Numbered from the stretch's first letter, positions 8,533 to 16,216 are shown. The stretch: DNA of 64,000 nt from Enterococcus viikkiensis (GCF_005405345.1 NZ_BJDW01000006.1:1-64000); one strand, 5' to 3'. Notes: generated by a model from the letters alone, not told the origin. Translations and numbers: made by a program.

Positions 8533-9759
8533 ATGCGAAAAGATGTCTTAGAAGGAGTCTTACGACACATTATGAACGATATTCAACCTAACTATGCAGC
8601 CATGGCCAAGCAATATAATTGTGATTACCGAACAGTCAAGCGTTACTATGAAGCTGGAACTAAAGGGGAAGTAGAACAGATCAAAAAGAGACAATCTTCT
8701 GCTCCTCTTTTATTAAGCGGTTTTGAAGAAATTATTAAAGATAAAATGGAGTTAAGCTGTTCCGCTTCTTCAATTTATTATTTTATTAAGAAAAAAGGAT
8801 ATCAAGGTGGCTATACCACCGTCAAACGATATTGTCGGAACTATCGAGAAAAGCGTGTAAAAAAAGCAACCATTCGAATTGAAACGACGCCAGGTCTTTC
8901 TGCTCAAGTCGATTGGAAAGAAAATATTAAGATGGTGAGTAAACATGGTGAAGTCTTTTACTTCAATCTTTTTCTATATATTCTAGGCTATTCTCGCATG
9001 AAATACTTAGAGGTAACCTTTGATCGAACCCAAGCGAATGTCTTCAATTGTTTGGTCAATGCGTTTGAGTACTGCGGGAATGGTGTTCCTCAAGAAATTT
9101 GGTTTGACAATATGAAAACAGTTGTTGATAGAAGTAAAAGCCAATTTAGTCAAACCGTTTTTAACGAAAAATTTCGTCAATTTGCTAAAGATGCTGGATT
9201 CAATCCGATTGCTTGTCGCCCTTTTCGTCCACAAACCAAAGGCAAAGTTGAAGCTTTAGCTCGTACTGTTAACCGCTTAATGGTCTTTAACTACGAGTTT
9301 GAAAATGAGCAGGAGCTAAAACGAATCGTCTATGAGTTTATGAATGACTTAAATAATGAACGTTCTCAAGCAGTGAATAATCATCCCTCTAAGCTTCTTA
9401 TAGATGAACAATCGGTGTTGCGTCCTTTCAATCGTTTAGAATTAGTCAGATATGTTTCTAGAACCCAACACGTAATTAGAAAAGTTTCCATTGAATCCAT
9501 GGTCCAATATCAAAACTCAAAGTATTCTGTTCCCGTGAAATATATTGGTAAAGAGGTAACTTTAGATGTCCGTAAGGACAGTCTATTCATTTGGTATGGC
9601 CATCAATGTATTCGCTCGCACCCATTAAGCAAAAAAACCTTAAATTATCAACGTGATGACTCTCTTGAGATTCTTCGATCTGATGTCTTCAAATACTTAG
9701 AAGACGAAGAGTTGGAGCGCTTTGTAGAAGAAAATTTAGATGCTTACGATGAATTATAA
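8533..9759 (+). CDS. istA: IS21-family transposase IstA
   Basis: 408 residues. An N-terminal helix-turn-helix (about 18-45, YAAMAKQYNCDYRTVKRYY) binds the IS ends. The DDE integrase core has D127 (QVDWKE), D192 (IWFDNMK) and E240 (TKGKVEAL), followed by a C-terminal Mu-type beta domain. It catalyses cut-and-paste or circle-mediated transposition together with IstB. ATG at 8533 follows AAGGAGAGTGACTC. The full length and three catalytic residues are present, so the element should be active in principle. Confidence 0.96.
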   Translation: MRKDVLEGVLRHIMNDIQPNYAAMAKQYNCDYRTVKRYYEAGTKGEVEQIKKRQSSAPLLLSGFEEIIKDKMELSCSASSIYYFIKKKGYQGGYTTVKRYCRNYREKRVKKATIRIETTPGLSAQVDWKENIKMVSKHGEVFYFNLFLYILGYSRMKYLEVTFDRTQANVFNCLVNAFEYCGNGVPQEIWFDNMKTVVDRSKSQFSQTVFNEKFRQFAKDAGFNPIACRPFRPQTKGKVEALARTVNRLMVFNYEFENEQELKRIVYEFMNDLNNERSQAVNNHPSKLLIDEQSVLRPFNRLELVRYVSRTQHVIRKVSIESMVQYQNSKYSVPVKYIGKEVTLDVRKDSLFIWYGHQCIRSHPLSKKTLNYQRDDSLEILRSDVFKYLEDEELERFVEENLDAYDEL

Positions 9760-9769
9760 GGAGGCTCAT

Positions 9770-10531
9770 ATGTCAAATTACCATCAGTTATTAAATCAAT
9801 TATCAGATTTAAATCTTACCTGTATCAAAGAAATTTTACCTGCCCATTTAGATGAAGTAGCTAAAAATGAACAATCTCTAGTTGATTCTTTATTTGAATT
9901 AACACATCAAGAAATTAGCTATCGTAGAAAGGAGACCCAAAGAAAAATTTTAAAACGGGCAATGTTTCCCTATCATAAACGCCTTCATGATTTTAACTTT
10001 GATTTTCAACCCAAAATCAAAAAAAGTGAAATTCAAGATTTAGTGACATTACGCTTTTTAGACACGTATGACAACCTTTTATTCATTGGAAATAGCGGTG
10101 TTGGAAAAACCCATTTAGCCGTTTCAATTGGTTTAGAGTGTATTGATAGAGGGCAGAGCTGTTTATTTATCACTAGTACAGAACTGGTTAATCGACTTAT
10201 CCGGGCACATAAACGTGGGACAAGTGATACCATGCTCAAAAAATATGCGAGCTATTCTGTATTAATTATTGATGAAGTCGGGTATCTCCCCTTCTCAAAA
10301 GAAGGATCTAACTTACTGTTTCAACTAATTAATATGCGATACGAAAGAAAATCAACGATTATTACAACGAATATTCCTCTGTCTCAATGGTCCGAAATTT
10401 TTGGTAATAAGAAATTGACTAATGCTTTATTGGACCGATTGGTCCATCATTCTAAAATTATTCAAATTACAGGACCTTCCTATCGAATGAAAAGTTATAG
10501 TGAAACGAAAGGAAAAGAAACGAAACGATAA
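9770..10531 (+). CDS. istB: IS21-family helper ATPase IstB
   Basis: 253 residues from the ATG at 9770, which has AAGGAGG six bases upstream. An in-frame ATG at 9740 lies inside istA and lacks a site. Walker A (GNSGVGKTH) and Walker B (VLIIDEVG) plus the DnaC/IstB AAA+ core are visible, then a sensor segment (IITTNIPLSQW). IstB is the ATP-dependent target-selection and remodelling partner of IstA. It starts 10 bases after the istA stop, so the two are co-translated. Confidence 0.96.
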   Translation: MSNYHQLLNQLSDLNLTCIKEILPAHLDEVAKNEQSLVDSLFELTHQEISYRRKETQRKILKRAMFPYHKRLHDFNFDFQPKIKKSEIQDLVTLRFLDTYDNLLFIGNSGVGKTHLAVSIGLECIDRGQSCLFITSTELVNRLIRAHKRGTSDTMLKKYASYSVLIIDEVGYLPFSKEGSNLLFQLINMRYERKSTIITTNIPLSQWSEIFGNKKLTNALLDRLVHHSKIIQITGPSYRMKSYSETKGKETKR

Positions 10532-10542
10532 AGAGAAAACTA

Positions 10543-10591
10543 CCTACAATTTCAATGGCCCAAAACCAACATTTTATTATGGCCCTTGACA
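10543..10591 (-). repeat. Right terminal repeat of the IS21-family element
   Basis: Read on the minus strand it begins TGTCAAGGGCCA and repeats GGGCCA about 30 bases further in, mirroring the left end. It ends exactly at the GATAT duplication. Confidence 0.88.
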
Positions 10592-10596
10592 GATAT
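10592..10596. repeat. Target site duplication GATAT (right copy)
   Basis: Second copy of the 5-base duplication made on IS insertion; the first is at 8425-8429. Confidence 0.9.
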
Positions 10597-10925
10597 GCCT
10601 CTTCAATCAATAGGGTTACAATTGGATTCATTTTAGGCGGTTTATAATCGCTTGGATTTTCAAATTGGCGGATGGCGGTGATTTGCTTCATAGTTTCGTT
10701 TAATGAATATATTAATTTGAACTTTATGTGATCACTAATATCCTCTGAGACAAGAAATTCTTTGAAGGAATTTCCTTTAGAGCCACCAAATCTTTCTTGA
10801 ATTCCAAATCCAACTATTTTCTTAGTATATAGATCCCATTCGAGGTTACTGAACTCCAATATATATCCAGGAGAGCCGTCTGAAAAATAATTTGCAAGCT
10901 GTTTAGCCTCATCAATATTCACCAC
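10592..10925 (-). pseudogene. 5' part of the IS-split abortive-infection gene
   Basis: Encodes about 111 residues ending IEEAY before the IS. The native frame then continued into the part at 7928-8429, giving about 276-278 residues in total. The start is a GTG: 10925 and 10922 sit 5-8 bases after AAAGGAG, better than the first GTG at 10931. The N-terminal region shows acidic and aromatic segments (NYFSDG, WDLYTKKIVGFG) and helical stretches, with no catalytic motif I recognise. As it stands, translation would run into the IS end and finish with a 41-residue foreign tail, so the product is probably non-functional. Confidence 0.82.
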
Positions 10926-10959
10926 TTCCACTCCTTTGAAATACTACTCGATATTTTCT

Positions 10960-10988
10960 ATTGTAGTATCTTTAAGGGCAGTATTCAA
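10960..10988 (-). promoter_or_regulatory. Sigma-A promoter of the split Abi gene
   Basis: On the minus strand TTGAAT (10983-10988), a 17-base spacer and TACAAT (10960-10965) lie just upstream of the Abi start and just downstream of the ardA stop. The cargo gene therefore has its own promoter independent of the transfer operon. Confidence 0.65.
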
Positions 10989-10995
10989 TATACTC

Positions 10996-11499
10996 TCACT
11001 CACATAGCTCAAAGACCCCACGACTCGTAACCAAATAATTGCCTCCAATCTCCAAATCTCGACCACACGCATCAAAATCAATATACGTCTTCAAATGTTC
11101 CGGTACTTCTCCAAAATCACCAGCTTCCACAATCAAGTAATACGCTACATCACTCATATCATTACAATCGGGATAACAAATAATATCATCCACATGCTCC
11201 ACCATCTCCTCAAAAGAATTGAAAAAAGCGTGCTGAATCTCTAAAGCAACCTCGCCAATCGGCGTTCCTTCTAATTCCTCTGCTAAACCACATAACCGAT
11301 TAATTTCCTCAATTGGTGTATACTCATCAATCTCAAAAGGCAGTTCATAATCATGAATCGCATATTCTTCATATTCGTCAATTAATCCAATCCGTTCTTT
11401 CACTTCATCAAAATCGATAGGTGGGGTAAACCACGCCCCCACCAATTCACCTTCATTGTATTTTCCAAGGTTCGCAATATAAACACGCATCTGTTCCAT
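10996..11499 (-). CDS. ardA: Antirestriction protein ArdA (Tn916 Orf18 family)
   Basis: 167 residues, very acidic throughout with regularly placed Asp/Glu, the signature of ArdA. These dimers imitate B-form DNA and block type I restriction-modification enzymes as the element enters a new cell. RVYIANLGKYNEG at the N-terminus and the central EEMVEHVDD segment fit Tn916 Orf18. The ATG at 11499 has AAGGGGG seven bases upstream; a second ATG is at 11490. In Tn916 it is followed by orf17; here the Abi/IS cargo has been inserted after it. Confidence 0.95.
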   Translation of the reverse strand: MEQMRVYIANLGKYNEGELVGAWFTPPIDFDEVKERIGLIDEYEEYAIHDYELPFEIDEYTPIEEINRLCGLAEELEGTPIGEVALEIQHAFFNSFEEMVEHVDDIICYPDCNDMSDVAYYLIVEAGDFGEVPEHLKTYIDFDACGRDLEIGGNYLVTSRGVFELCE

Positions 11500-11511
11500 C
11501 GTGAATCCCCC

Positions 11512-11733
11512 TTACGCACCGATAATTCGGTTAAACAAATTAAGCAAGACATCCTTCACACCAGAAGCATTAAAGACCAGACCTACCGCAATCAAGGCAA
11601 TCACCAAGAAGCCAATCAGTTTGGAAAACTCACGTTTAAATCCTAAAAACAAACCAATGACCACAATCGCTAGTAAGACTAAAGATTGAGCATTGGTTAA
11701 AAACCATTGATATAAATTTTGTCCGAAATTCAT
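11512..11733 (-). CDS. Small membrane protein of the ICE transfer module (Tn916 Orf19-like / TcpD-like)
   Basis: 73 residues from the ATG at 11733 (MNFGQNLYQW). Two hydrophobic helices are separated by a short basic turn (GFKREFSK), ending in LFNRIIGA. This is the usual small two-helix protein found between the relaxase and ardA in Tn916-family elements, thought to belong to the conjugation channel. The frame is open upstream to 11778, but that part overlaps the preceding small gene and lacks a ribosome binding site. The gap to ardA is 12 bases. Confidence 0.8.
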   Translation of the reverse strand: MNFGQNLYQWFLTNAQSLVLLAIVVIGLFLGFKREFSKLIGFLVIALIAVGLVFNASGVKDVLLNLFNRIIGA

Positions 11734-11737
11734 CTTG

Positions 11738-11857
11738 TCACTTTCCTTTCTTTTCCATTGCTCGATCCGCTGCTGCACTTGCGTTCATCAAGCACATCAC
11801 AGTAACACCAAGTAGACTGCCACCAAATACCAATAACATATCTTTTACAATTCCCAT
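11738..11857 (-). CDS. DUF3789-like small membrane protein, 39 residues
   Basis: Short gene starting ATG at 11857 (MGIVKDMLLVFGG) after AGAGGAATTTTG. It has one membrane helix (about 8-25) and a charged tail (AADRAMEKKGK). It sits between the relaxase gene and the Orf19-like gene, four bases before the latter's start, a position that Tn916-family elements often fill with a DUF3789 protein. Role unknown. The spacing, ribosome binding site and family position support a real gene. Confidence 0.7.
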   Translation of the reverse strand: MGIVKDMLLVFGGSLLGVTVMCLMNASAAADRAMEKKGK

Positions 11858-11871
11858 CAAAATTCCTCTTT

Positions 11872-13056
11872 TCATATAATCAAGTCTTCAATTGCCATAC
11901 TTTGTTGCTCCAAAATCTTTTTATGCCGGTCTGATAACCGCGCATTCTGTACCATATCCTGGATATACGCTGTTTGATTCAATCGATCCAACTCCTTAGC
12001 CATTTTCCACGTAGGGGCGACTTGGCGTCCAAGCCAATTCAAGGTTCGTTCGATAGCATAAGGTTTCGGTTCAGAAGTTAATTGAATTTCCTTCCGATTC
12101 CGTCCAATAAAGCGCCCCCATTGTTCATTCAAGGGCCAGTTGGTTCGCCGTTTTCCTTCCACCTTATCCGCAAATCGCAAGTAACGATTGATAATGGAAA
12201 ACGTGGTGCTCTCAATGCTACGACCTTTTAACAAATCTTGAATCGCATGATAAGCACGGTCATTTTTCAGTCGAATCTCAAAACGATTTTTCGTCTCAGT
12301 CTGGTCTAATGGAATCCCTAACTTGATATATTGTTCATAATCTTTTTCGTACAGGCAGAAATAAACCTCACTTTTGAGGCTACCGATATATAAAGTATTT
12401 CCCATGCCATCCTTTTCATCAGCTTTCAACAGTTCCCCGGAACGGTAACTTTTAAAGGTACGGAACAAGGAGATACATTCTTCCTTCTGACATTTTTTCG
12501 TTAACTCAGGTATATCCAATAGCCCCACTCGATCATTGATTGCCAAGTCCAAGCGTTTCATTACGCCACCAGCTTTTAGACAATTCTCGAAAAAGTCGTA
12601 CCAACTACGCTTTTGGGCGAGTAAAAAAGTTTCAAATTGCCGACAACCACGACCCTTTAATTCTAAAAGAACACCTTTATCTTCTTCATGAGACAACATC
12701 ACCACTATATCTCCCATGACGTATTGTTCTTGATAGGAGTAAAAGGCGTAATCTTCATGGAGCATATACTCAAATTTTAAATGGAGAATTTCTTGAATAA
12801 TTTTCCGTACATCCGTTGTGGGGAAACGAATCCTTACATAGTCAAACAGTAACGTCAAAGGCAAATCGGGATTGAAACTTTCCAGTTGGTCAAAAATTTT
12901 TCTCATGGTCTTTGCGGATGGTGTTACGCCACCGTTTTCTATCTGATTTAAATAGGGACGACTAAGCCCGCAAGCCGTAGCCAATTTATTTTGCGAAACA
13001 CCATATTCGTTGCGTCGGTCTTTTAATAACCGGTAATCTAAATTCCGTTGTGCCAA
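11872..13056 (-). CDS. MobT-type relaxase / replication initiation factor (Tn916 Orf20 family)
   Basis: 394 residues. An N-terminal Cro/CI-type helix-turn-helix (about 8-55, RNEYGVSQNKLATACGLSRP) precedes the Rep_trans/rolling-circle initiator domain (about 80-330) found in Orf20/MobT relaxases. These nick oriT to start conjugative transfer and autonomous replication. The start is TTG at 13056, supported by TTGGAGG seven bases upstream. The oriT it should cut is at 13180-13203, 124 bases upstream. The methyltransferase pair lies beyond oriT, unlike Tn916, where orf21 follows directly. Confidence 0.94.
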   Translation of the reverse strand: MAQRNLDYRLLKDRRNEYGVSQNKLATACGLSRPYLNQIENGGVTPSAKTMRKIFDQLESFNPDLPLTLLFDYVRIRFPTTDVRKIIQEILHLKFEYMLHEDYAFYSYQEQYVMGDIVVMLSHEEDKGVLLELKGRGCRQFETFLLAQKRSWYDFFENCLKAGGVMKRLDLAINDRVGLLDIPELTKKCQKEECISLFRTFKSYRSGELLKADEKDGMGNTLYIGSLKSEVYFCLYEKDYEQYIKLGIPLDQTETKNRFEIRLKNDRAYHAIQDLLKGRSIESTTFSIINRYLRFADKVEGKRRTNWPLNEQWGRFIGRNRKEIQLTSEPKPYAIERTLNWLGRQVAPTWKMAKELDRLNQTAYIQDMVQNARLSDRHKKILEQQSMAIEDLII

Positions 13057-13076
13057 GTTCTCGCCTCCAAATTCAA

Positions 13077-13106
13077 GGTGTTAACTTTTTCAAATGAGTT
13101 AACACC
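13077..13106. promoter_or_regulatory. Perfect 9-bp inverted repeat in the relaxase leader
   Basis: GGTGTTAAC (13077-13085) and GTTAACACC (13098-13106) with a 12-base loop, 20 bases upstream of the relaxase TTG and just before its ribosome binding site. It could be an operator (the relaxase itself has an HTH), a translational hairpin, or an accessory binding site near oriT. Confidence 0.6.
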
Positions 13107-13136
13107 TATACAAATTACTTACTATCCTTGATACAA

Positions 13137-13159
13137 CAAGCATTCTTAATGATTGCTTG
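13137..13159. repeat. Small inverted repeat beside oriT
   Basis: CAAGCA (13137-13142) and TGCTTG (13154-13159) flank 11 bases, about 20 bases from the oriT core on the relaxase side. Possibly a relaxase or accessory protein site. Confidence 0.4.
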
Positions 13160-13179
13160 CTTATTTTTTGTGTTTTTGT

Positions 13180-13203
13180 ACCCCCCTGTTAGATACGGGG
13201 GGT
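13180..13203 (-). other. oriT: oriT core, Tn916/ICEBs1 type
   Basis: Read on the minus strand, ACCCCCC + GTATCTAACA + GGGGGGT: a 7-bp G/C inverted repeat around a 10-base core. This is the hallmark of the Tn916 and ICEBs1 origins of transfer, where MobT-type relaxases nick inside the repeat. It lies upstream of the relaxase gene as expected. It is followed (13204-13312) by a GC-rich stretch of about 100 bases without genes that stands out from the AT-rich neighbourhood and probably belongs to the transfer/replication origin region. Confidence 0.9.
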
Positions 13204-13312
13204 GAGACATCATGGCCGGCTGCCGCCGTCCATGAACAGGCACAGCACCACGGAGGATTTCTGCTTCGCAAATCCCCCGCGGTCAGCGCCTATCAGTTGG
13301 TTTATTTACCTG

Positions 13313-13603
13313 TTACTCCGAGGTAATCCCCTCAATTTCTAGTTCTGCTTTTATCTCGAACAAGTATTGACGGATATCCGGTTCTTTCGCAAGGTCCGCA
13401 ATCCGTTCAAGTTCCGTGATTACTTGATTTAGTTCAATTCGAGTATCGGTTTCCTCATCCATTACATATGAATCACCAGGGACCTTCACCCCATTTTTTC
13501 GAATATCAAAATTGAGCCGGTACAGTTCTTCTTCCAATTCCAGATCTGACTGAATCTTGCCAATCACCCAGTAGATTTCTCCAATCAACTCATCATAAAT
13601 CAT
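13313..13603 (-). CDS. Small acidic protein partnered with the methyltransferase, unknown function
   Basis: 96 residues; I do not recognise the family. It is helical and acidic, with a central segment RKNGVKVPGDSYVMDEETD. It overlaps the methyltransferase stop by 11 bases, and its ribosome binding site (AAAGGAGG) lies inside that gene, so the two are translationally coupled. It lies next to the oriT region. No HNH, PD-(D/E)XK or other nuclease motif is visible, so it is not an obvious restriction enzyme. Confidence 0.7.
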   Translation of the reverse strand: MIYDELIGEIYWVIGKIQSDLELEEELYRLNFDIRKNGVKVPGDSYVMDEETDTRIELNQVITELERIADLAKEPDIRQYLFEIKAELEIEGITSE

Positions 13604-14735
13604 CTATTTTTACCTCCTTTAATCTTCTGGCAACATCAAAAATGACCGGAACTGTTACTGAGTTTCCTGCCTGCTTATACAACTGACTATCTGAATTAAC
13701 TTGAGAAGCTCGGTCAAAAGCCCAATTGGGAAAGCCTTGAAGTCGCCAGCACTCTCTAGGTGTTAGCTTCCGAATCTGATACTGATCCGTGACAACTGCT
13801 TGTTGGTCACCTGTTAGTAAAGTATGCACACTTTGTTTTCCCAGACGGCCTCGACGACTTGTGGAATTAGGAAAAGCCAAGTTCACACTGTCCCCTGGCT
13901 TCACCTCTTGATATTCTGTTTCATTTTTTCGAATCATAATTTTCGTTCCCCCTTGTTTCGTTGACAAAGTGGGGGCAGTGCCAGTTACCTCATAAACTCG
14001 ATTGCCTTGTTCAAAATTTCCCGGTAACATACCCGCTACAGAAATCCCATCCTTTACCGGCAATGCGATTTTGATTCCTTCATCACCGGTTAAGGTTGGG
14101 GCAACCCCATCTGAACCATAGACTTGGCCACCCATTCCTCGATTGGAAGGATTGATATTTAACAAGTTTCGGATGTTTTGATCAGATGTTGGAGACGATC
14201 CAATGATAGGAAATACTTGTTCGGTACGTGCGTCTCGAGAATGTCCGATAAGGAAGACCCGCTCACGGCTTTGGGGAACGTAGGCCTTTGAGTTAAGCAC
14301 TTGCCATTCCACATCATACCCCAATCCATCCAACGTTCGGAGGATCGTCTCGAACGTAGCCCCTCCTTCGTGATTGAGCAATCCCCGGACGTTCTCAAGG
14401 AATAAAAGCTTAGGTTGGAGAAGAGTGGCGAACCGAGCGATTTCAAAGAATAAAGTACCTCGAGTATCGGAAAATCCTTGCCGCTTTCCCGCAATTGAAA
14501 AAGCTTGGCACGGAAATCCGCCGCAAAGGATATCCACTGATCCGAGGGATTGAACAAACTCGTCTGATACACTTGTGATGTCATGCATTTCCACCTCCTT
14601 CCTTGTATCATGGATTGCCTTATAACTCCTCCGAGCAAATTTATCAATTTCACAAAAGCCGATACACTGGTGACCCGCTTGTTCCATACCTAAGCGAAAG
14701 CCACCAATCCCAGCGAATAAATCTAAAAATGTCAT
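13593..14735 (-). CDS. C5-cytosine DNA methyltransferase (orphan)
   Basis: 380 residues with all key motifs in canonical order: I DLFAGIGGFRLG, IV GGFPCQAFS with catalytic Cys76, VI ENVRG, VIII QSRERVFLIG, IX RKLTPRECWRLQGFP and X KQAGNSVTVP. The target-recognition region (about 190-320) is unusual for APTL repeated in GVAPTLTG and GTAPTLST. It transfers methyl from SAM to cytosine C5. No cognate nuclease is visible, so it probably protects the element from host restriction, complementing ArdA. It is inserted between orf21 and oriT/orf20 relative to Tn916. ATG at 14735 after GAGGTGATTT. Confidence 0.95.
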   Translation of the reverse strand: MTFLDLFAGIGGFRLGMEQAGHQCIGFCEIDKFARRSYKAIHDTRKEVEMHDITSVSDEFVQSLGSVDILCGGFPCQAFSIAGKRQGFSDTRGTLFFEIARFATLLQPKLLFLENVRGLLNHEGGATFETILRTLDGLGYDVEWQVLNSKAYVPQSRERVFLIGHSRDARTEQVFPIIGSSPTSDQNIRNLLNINPSNRGMGGQVYGSDGVAPTLTGDEGIKIALPVKDGISVAGMLPGNFEQGNRVYEVTGTAPTLSTKQGGTKIMIRKNETEYQEVKPGDSVNLAFPNSTSRRGRLGKQSVHTLLTGDQQAVVTDQYQIRKLTPRECWRLQGFPNWAFDRASQVNSDSQLYKQAGNSVTVPVIFDVARRLKEVKIDDL

Positions 14736-14748
14736 AAATCACCTCAAT

Positions 14749-14782
14749 AAAAAAAGCCGAGGATTATTGATATCCCCAGGCT
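14749..14782 (-). terminator. Terminator-like hairpin between the orf21 homologue and the methyltransferase gene
   Basis: On the minus strand an imperfect stem (AGCC...GGCT with an inner GGGGAT/ATCCTC pairing) is followed by seven T. It begins within the orf21 stop codon and ends 14 bases before the methyltransferase ATG, leaving no room for a promoter. It must therefore be read through or act as an attenuator. Confidence 0.65.
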
Positions 14783-16148
14783 ACATACTATTATTTTCTC
14801 TTTCCATATGAACGGTTAATCCAGCAATGTTGCTAATTTCCTTTAAGAAATCATACCCTTTTGGTACAAGTGGCGTATAAAATTCGCTAATCACACTCCC
14901 TCCTGTATCTACATAACCTCGTCCTTTGATACGTTTCATAAAGAAATTTTTATCAACCTCACCAAACATCATGGAATACCCGAGTTCACTCATACGGCCC
15001 AAAGCCACACGAAAATTAAACTGATCGCGAATCCCATCTCCTAAATATTTCGCATCTGGTCTTTGACAAGCCAAAATCAGGAAGAAACCAGACTGACGGC
15101 CTAACATCACAATTTGTTTGAGTCTATTCAAAATCACCGCACTTTCTTTCGTCGTTAACATCTCCATATAAGCCACGTATTCATCAAAGATTAAAAAGTT
15201 GGGCGGAAGTCCGAGATACGCATAATTTTCTCCTGTTTTGTAGTTGGGCATTTCTTTCATTGCCTTGCTACGGTCCATCATGCGTTCATAAAAATCTTCC
15301 ACACATGCAGAAATTTCTTCTTTTTGGAAGTATACGTGAGGTATCACCGTACCTAAATCGGCAAGGTCTGCATTTTTGGGATCAAGAACATAAAGCTCGG
15401 CATCTGACTTCAAGAGAGCTTGGATAATGGTGAGCAAAAAGTAAGTCTTTCCACCACCTGTACCGCCTGCAATTAACATATGAGGCAAGGAATCATAGGC
15501 CCATACTAGATTTTTCATCAATTGCAGAGCTCCGTTTTTTGCTACTACTTCATCTATCCCAATTCGATTGGCAATCATATCGTAAAACAAGGTGTATTCC
15601 ACATAGGAGTCTTTAAGCTCTTTTTCTACTAACTCACAATACAGTCCGCTTTCTAACTTCTTTTCCAACTTTAAAAGCTGATCTTGATATTTTCCCAGTG
15701 AAATTTGAACGCGAATGGAAAGTAAGCCATCTTTCATTCGATAATAAATTTTGGGGAAGTAACTGATAGTCTCTCTAGTTTTACTACTATTCAAATCTTT
15801 GAAAAAACCTTCACTTTGCGTCTGTTTTACTTCATACCAATGGTTTTCTAGAATCATCCGGGCTAGCTTTTGTCGATGCCATAAACTTCGCCAATGATCA
15901 GGAAAAAAATGAATATAAAGCAACATCATACTTCCTGACAAAACAAAACTCCCAAGCAGACATACTAAATCTTTTATAGACCAAACGATTTTACTAGTGG
16001 AAAGTGATAGCTTAGAAATCTCAACTTGTCTAAGCTCATGAAAATAAAAGACGCTCATCCAACCAATGAACAAAGCAATGATCCAGCCAAGAACAAAGTG
16101 ATAAACCAAGTGCTGATCTCCTGCACGTATGCGATGCCCGTTGTACAT
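14781..16148 (-). CDS. FtsK/SpoIIIE-type coupling protein TcpA (Tn916 Orf21 family)
   Basis: 455 residues from the ATG at 16148 (MYNGHRIRAG), after GGAGGTG. A TTG seven codons earlier sits inside the ribosome binding site. Two membrane helices (about 12-85) precede the motor domain with Walker A GGTGGGKT (about 228-235) and Walker B FLIFDEYVAY. RQSGFFLILACQRPD is the conserved sensor region. It recruits the relaxase-DNA complex and pumps DNA into the channel. It closely resembles Tn916 Orf21 across the whole length. A terminator-like hairpin follows directly. Confidence 0.95.
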   Translation of the reverse strand: MYNGHRIRAGDQHLVYHFVLGWIIALFIGWMSVFYFHELRQVEISKLSLSTSKIVWSIKDLVCLLGSFVLSGSMMLLYIHFFPDHWRSLWHRQKLARMILENHWYEVKQTQSEGFFKDLNSSKTRETISYFPKIYYRMKDGLLSIRVQISLGKYQDQLLKLEKKLESGLYCELVEKELKDSYVEYTLFYDMIANRIGIDEVVAKNGALQLMKNLVWAYDSLPHMLIAGGTGGGKTYFLLTIIQALLKSDAELYVLDPKNADLADLGTVIPHVYFQKEEISACVEDFYERMMDRSKAMKEMPNYKTGENYAYLGLPPNFLIFDEYVAYMEMLTTKESAVILNRLKQIVMLGRQSGFFLILACQRPDAKYLGDGIRDQFNFRVALGRMSELGYSMMFGEVDKNFFMKRIKGRGYVDTGGSVISEFYTPLVPKGYDFLKEISNIAGLTVHMERENNSM

Positions 16149-16216
16149 TTTGATGGTTTCCACCTCCAATCAAAAATTGCCCAATAGAATTTATCAGGCA
16201 ATTTCAAAAAGTTATG

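Larger units (their letters stand above)
8430..10591 (+). mobile_element. IS21-family insertion sequence, 2162 bp, intact
   Basis: Bounded by TGT...ACA termini with related 49-bp ends (8430-8478 and 10543-10591). The ends agree in about 39 positions, including GGGCCA twice and AAAATGT, so each contains two internal transposase-binding-like repeats, typical of IS21. It carries intact istA and istB in the usual order and orientation. A 5-bp GATAT duplication on both sides shows a simple transposition event into the Abi gene. Preservation of both ends, both genes and the duplication suggests a recent insertion. Confidence 0.95.

Noticed and set aside
14159-14653. 164-codon frame within the methyltransferase gene, same strand
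   Set aside because: It overlaps conserved methyltransferase motifs I to VIII in another frame and has no plausible product.
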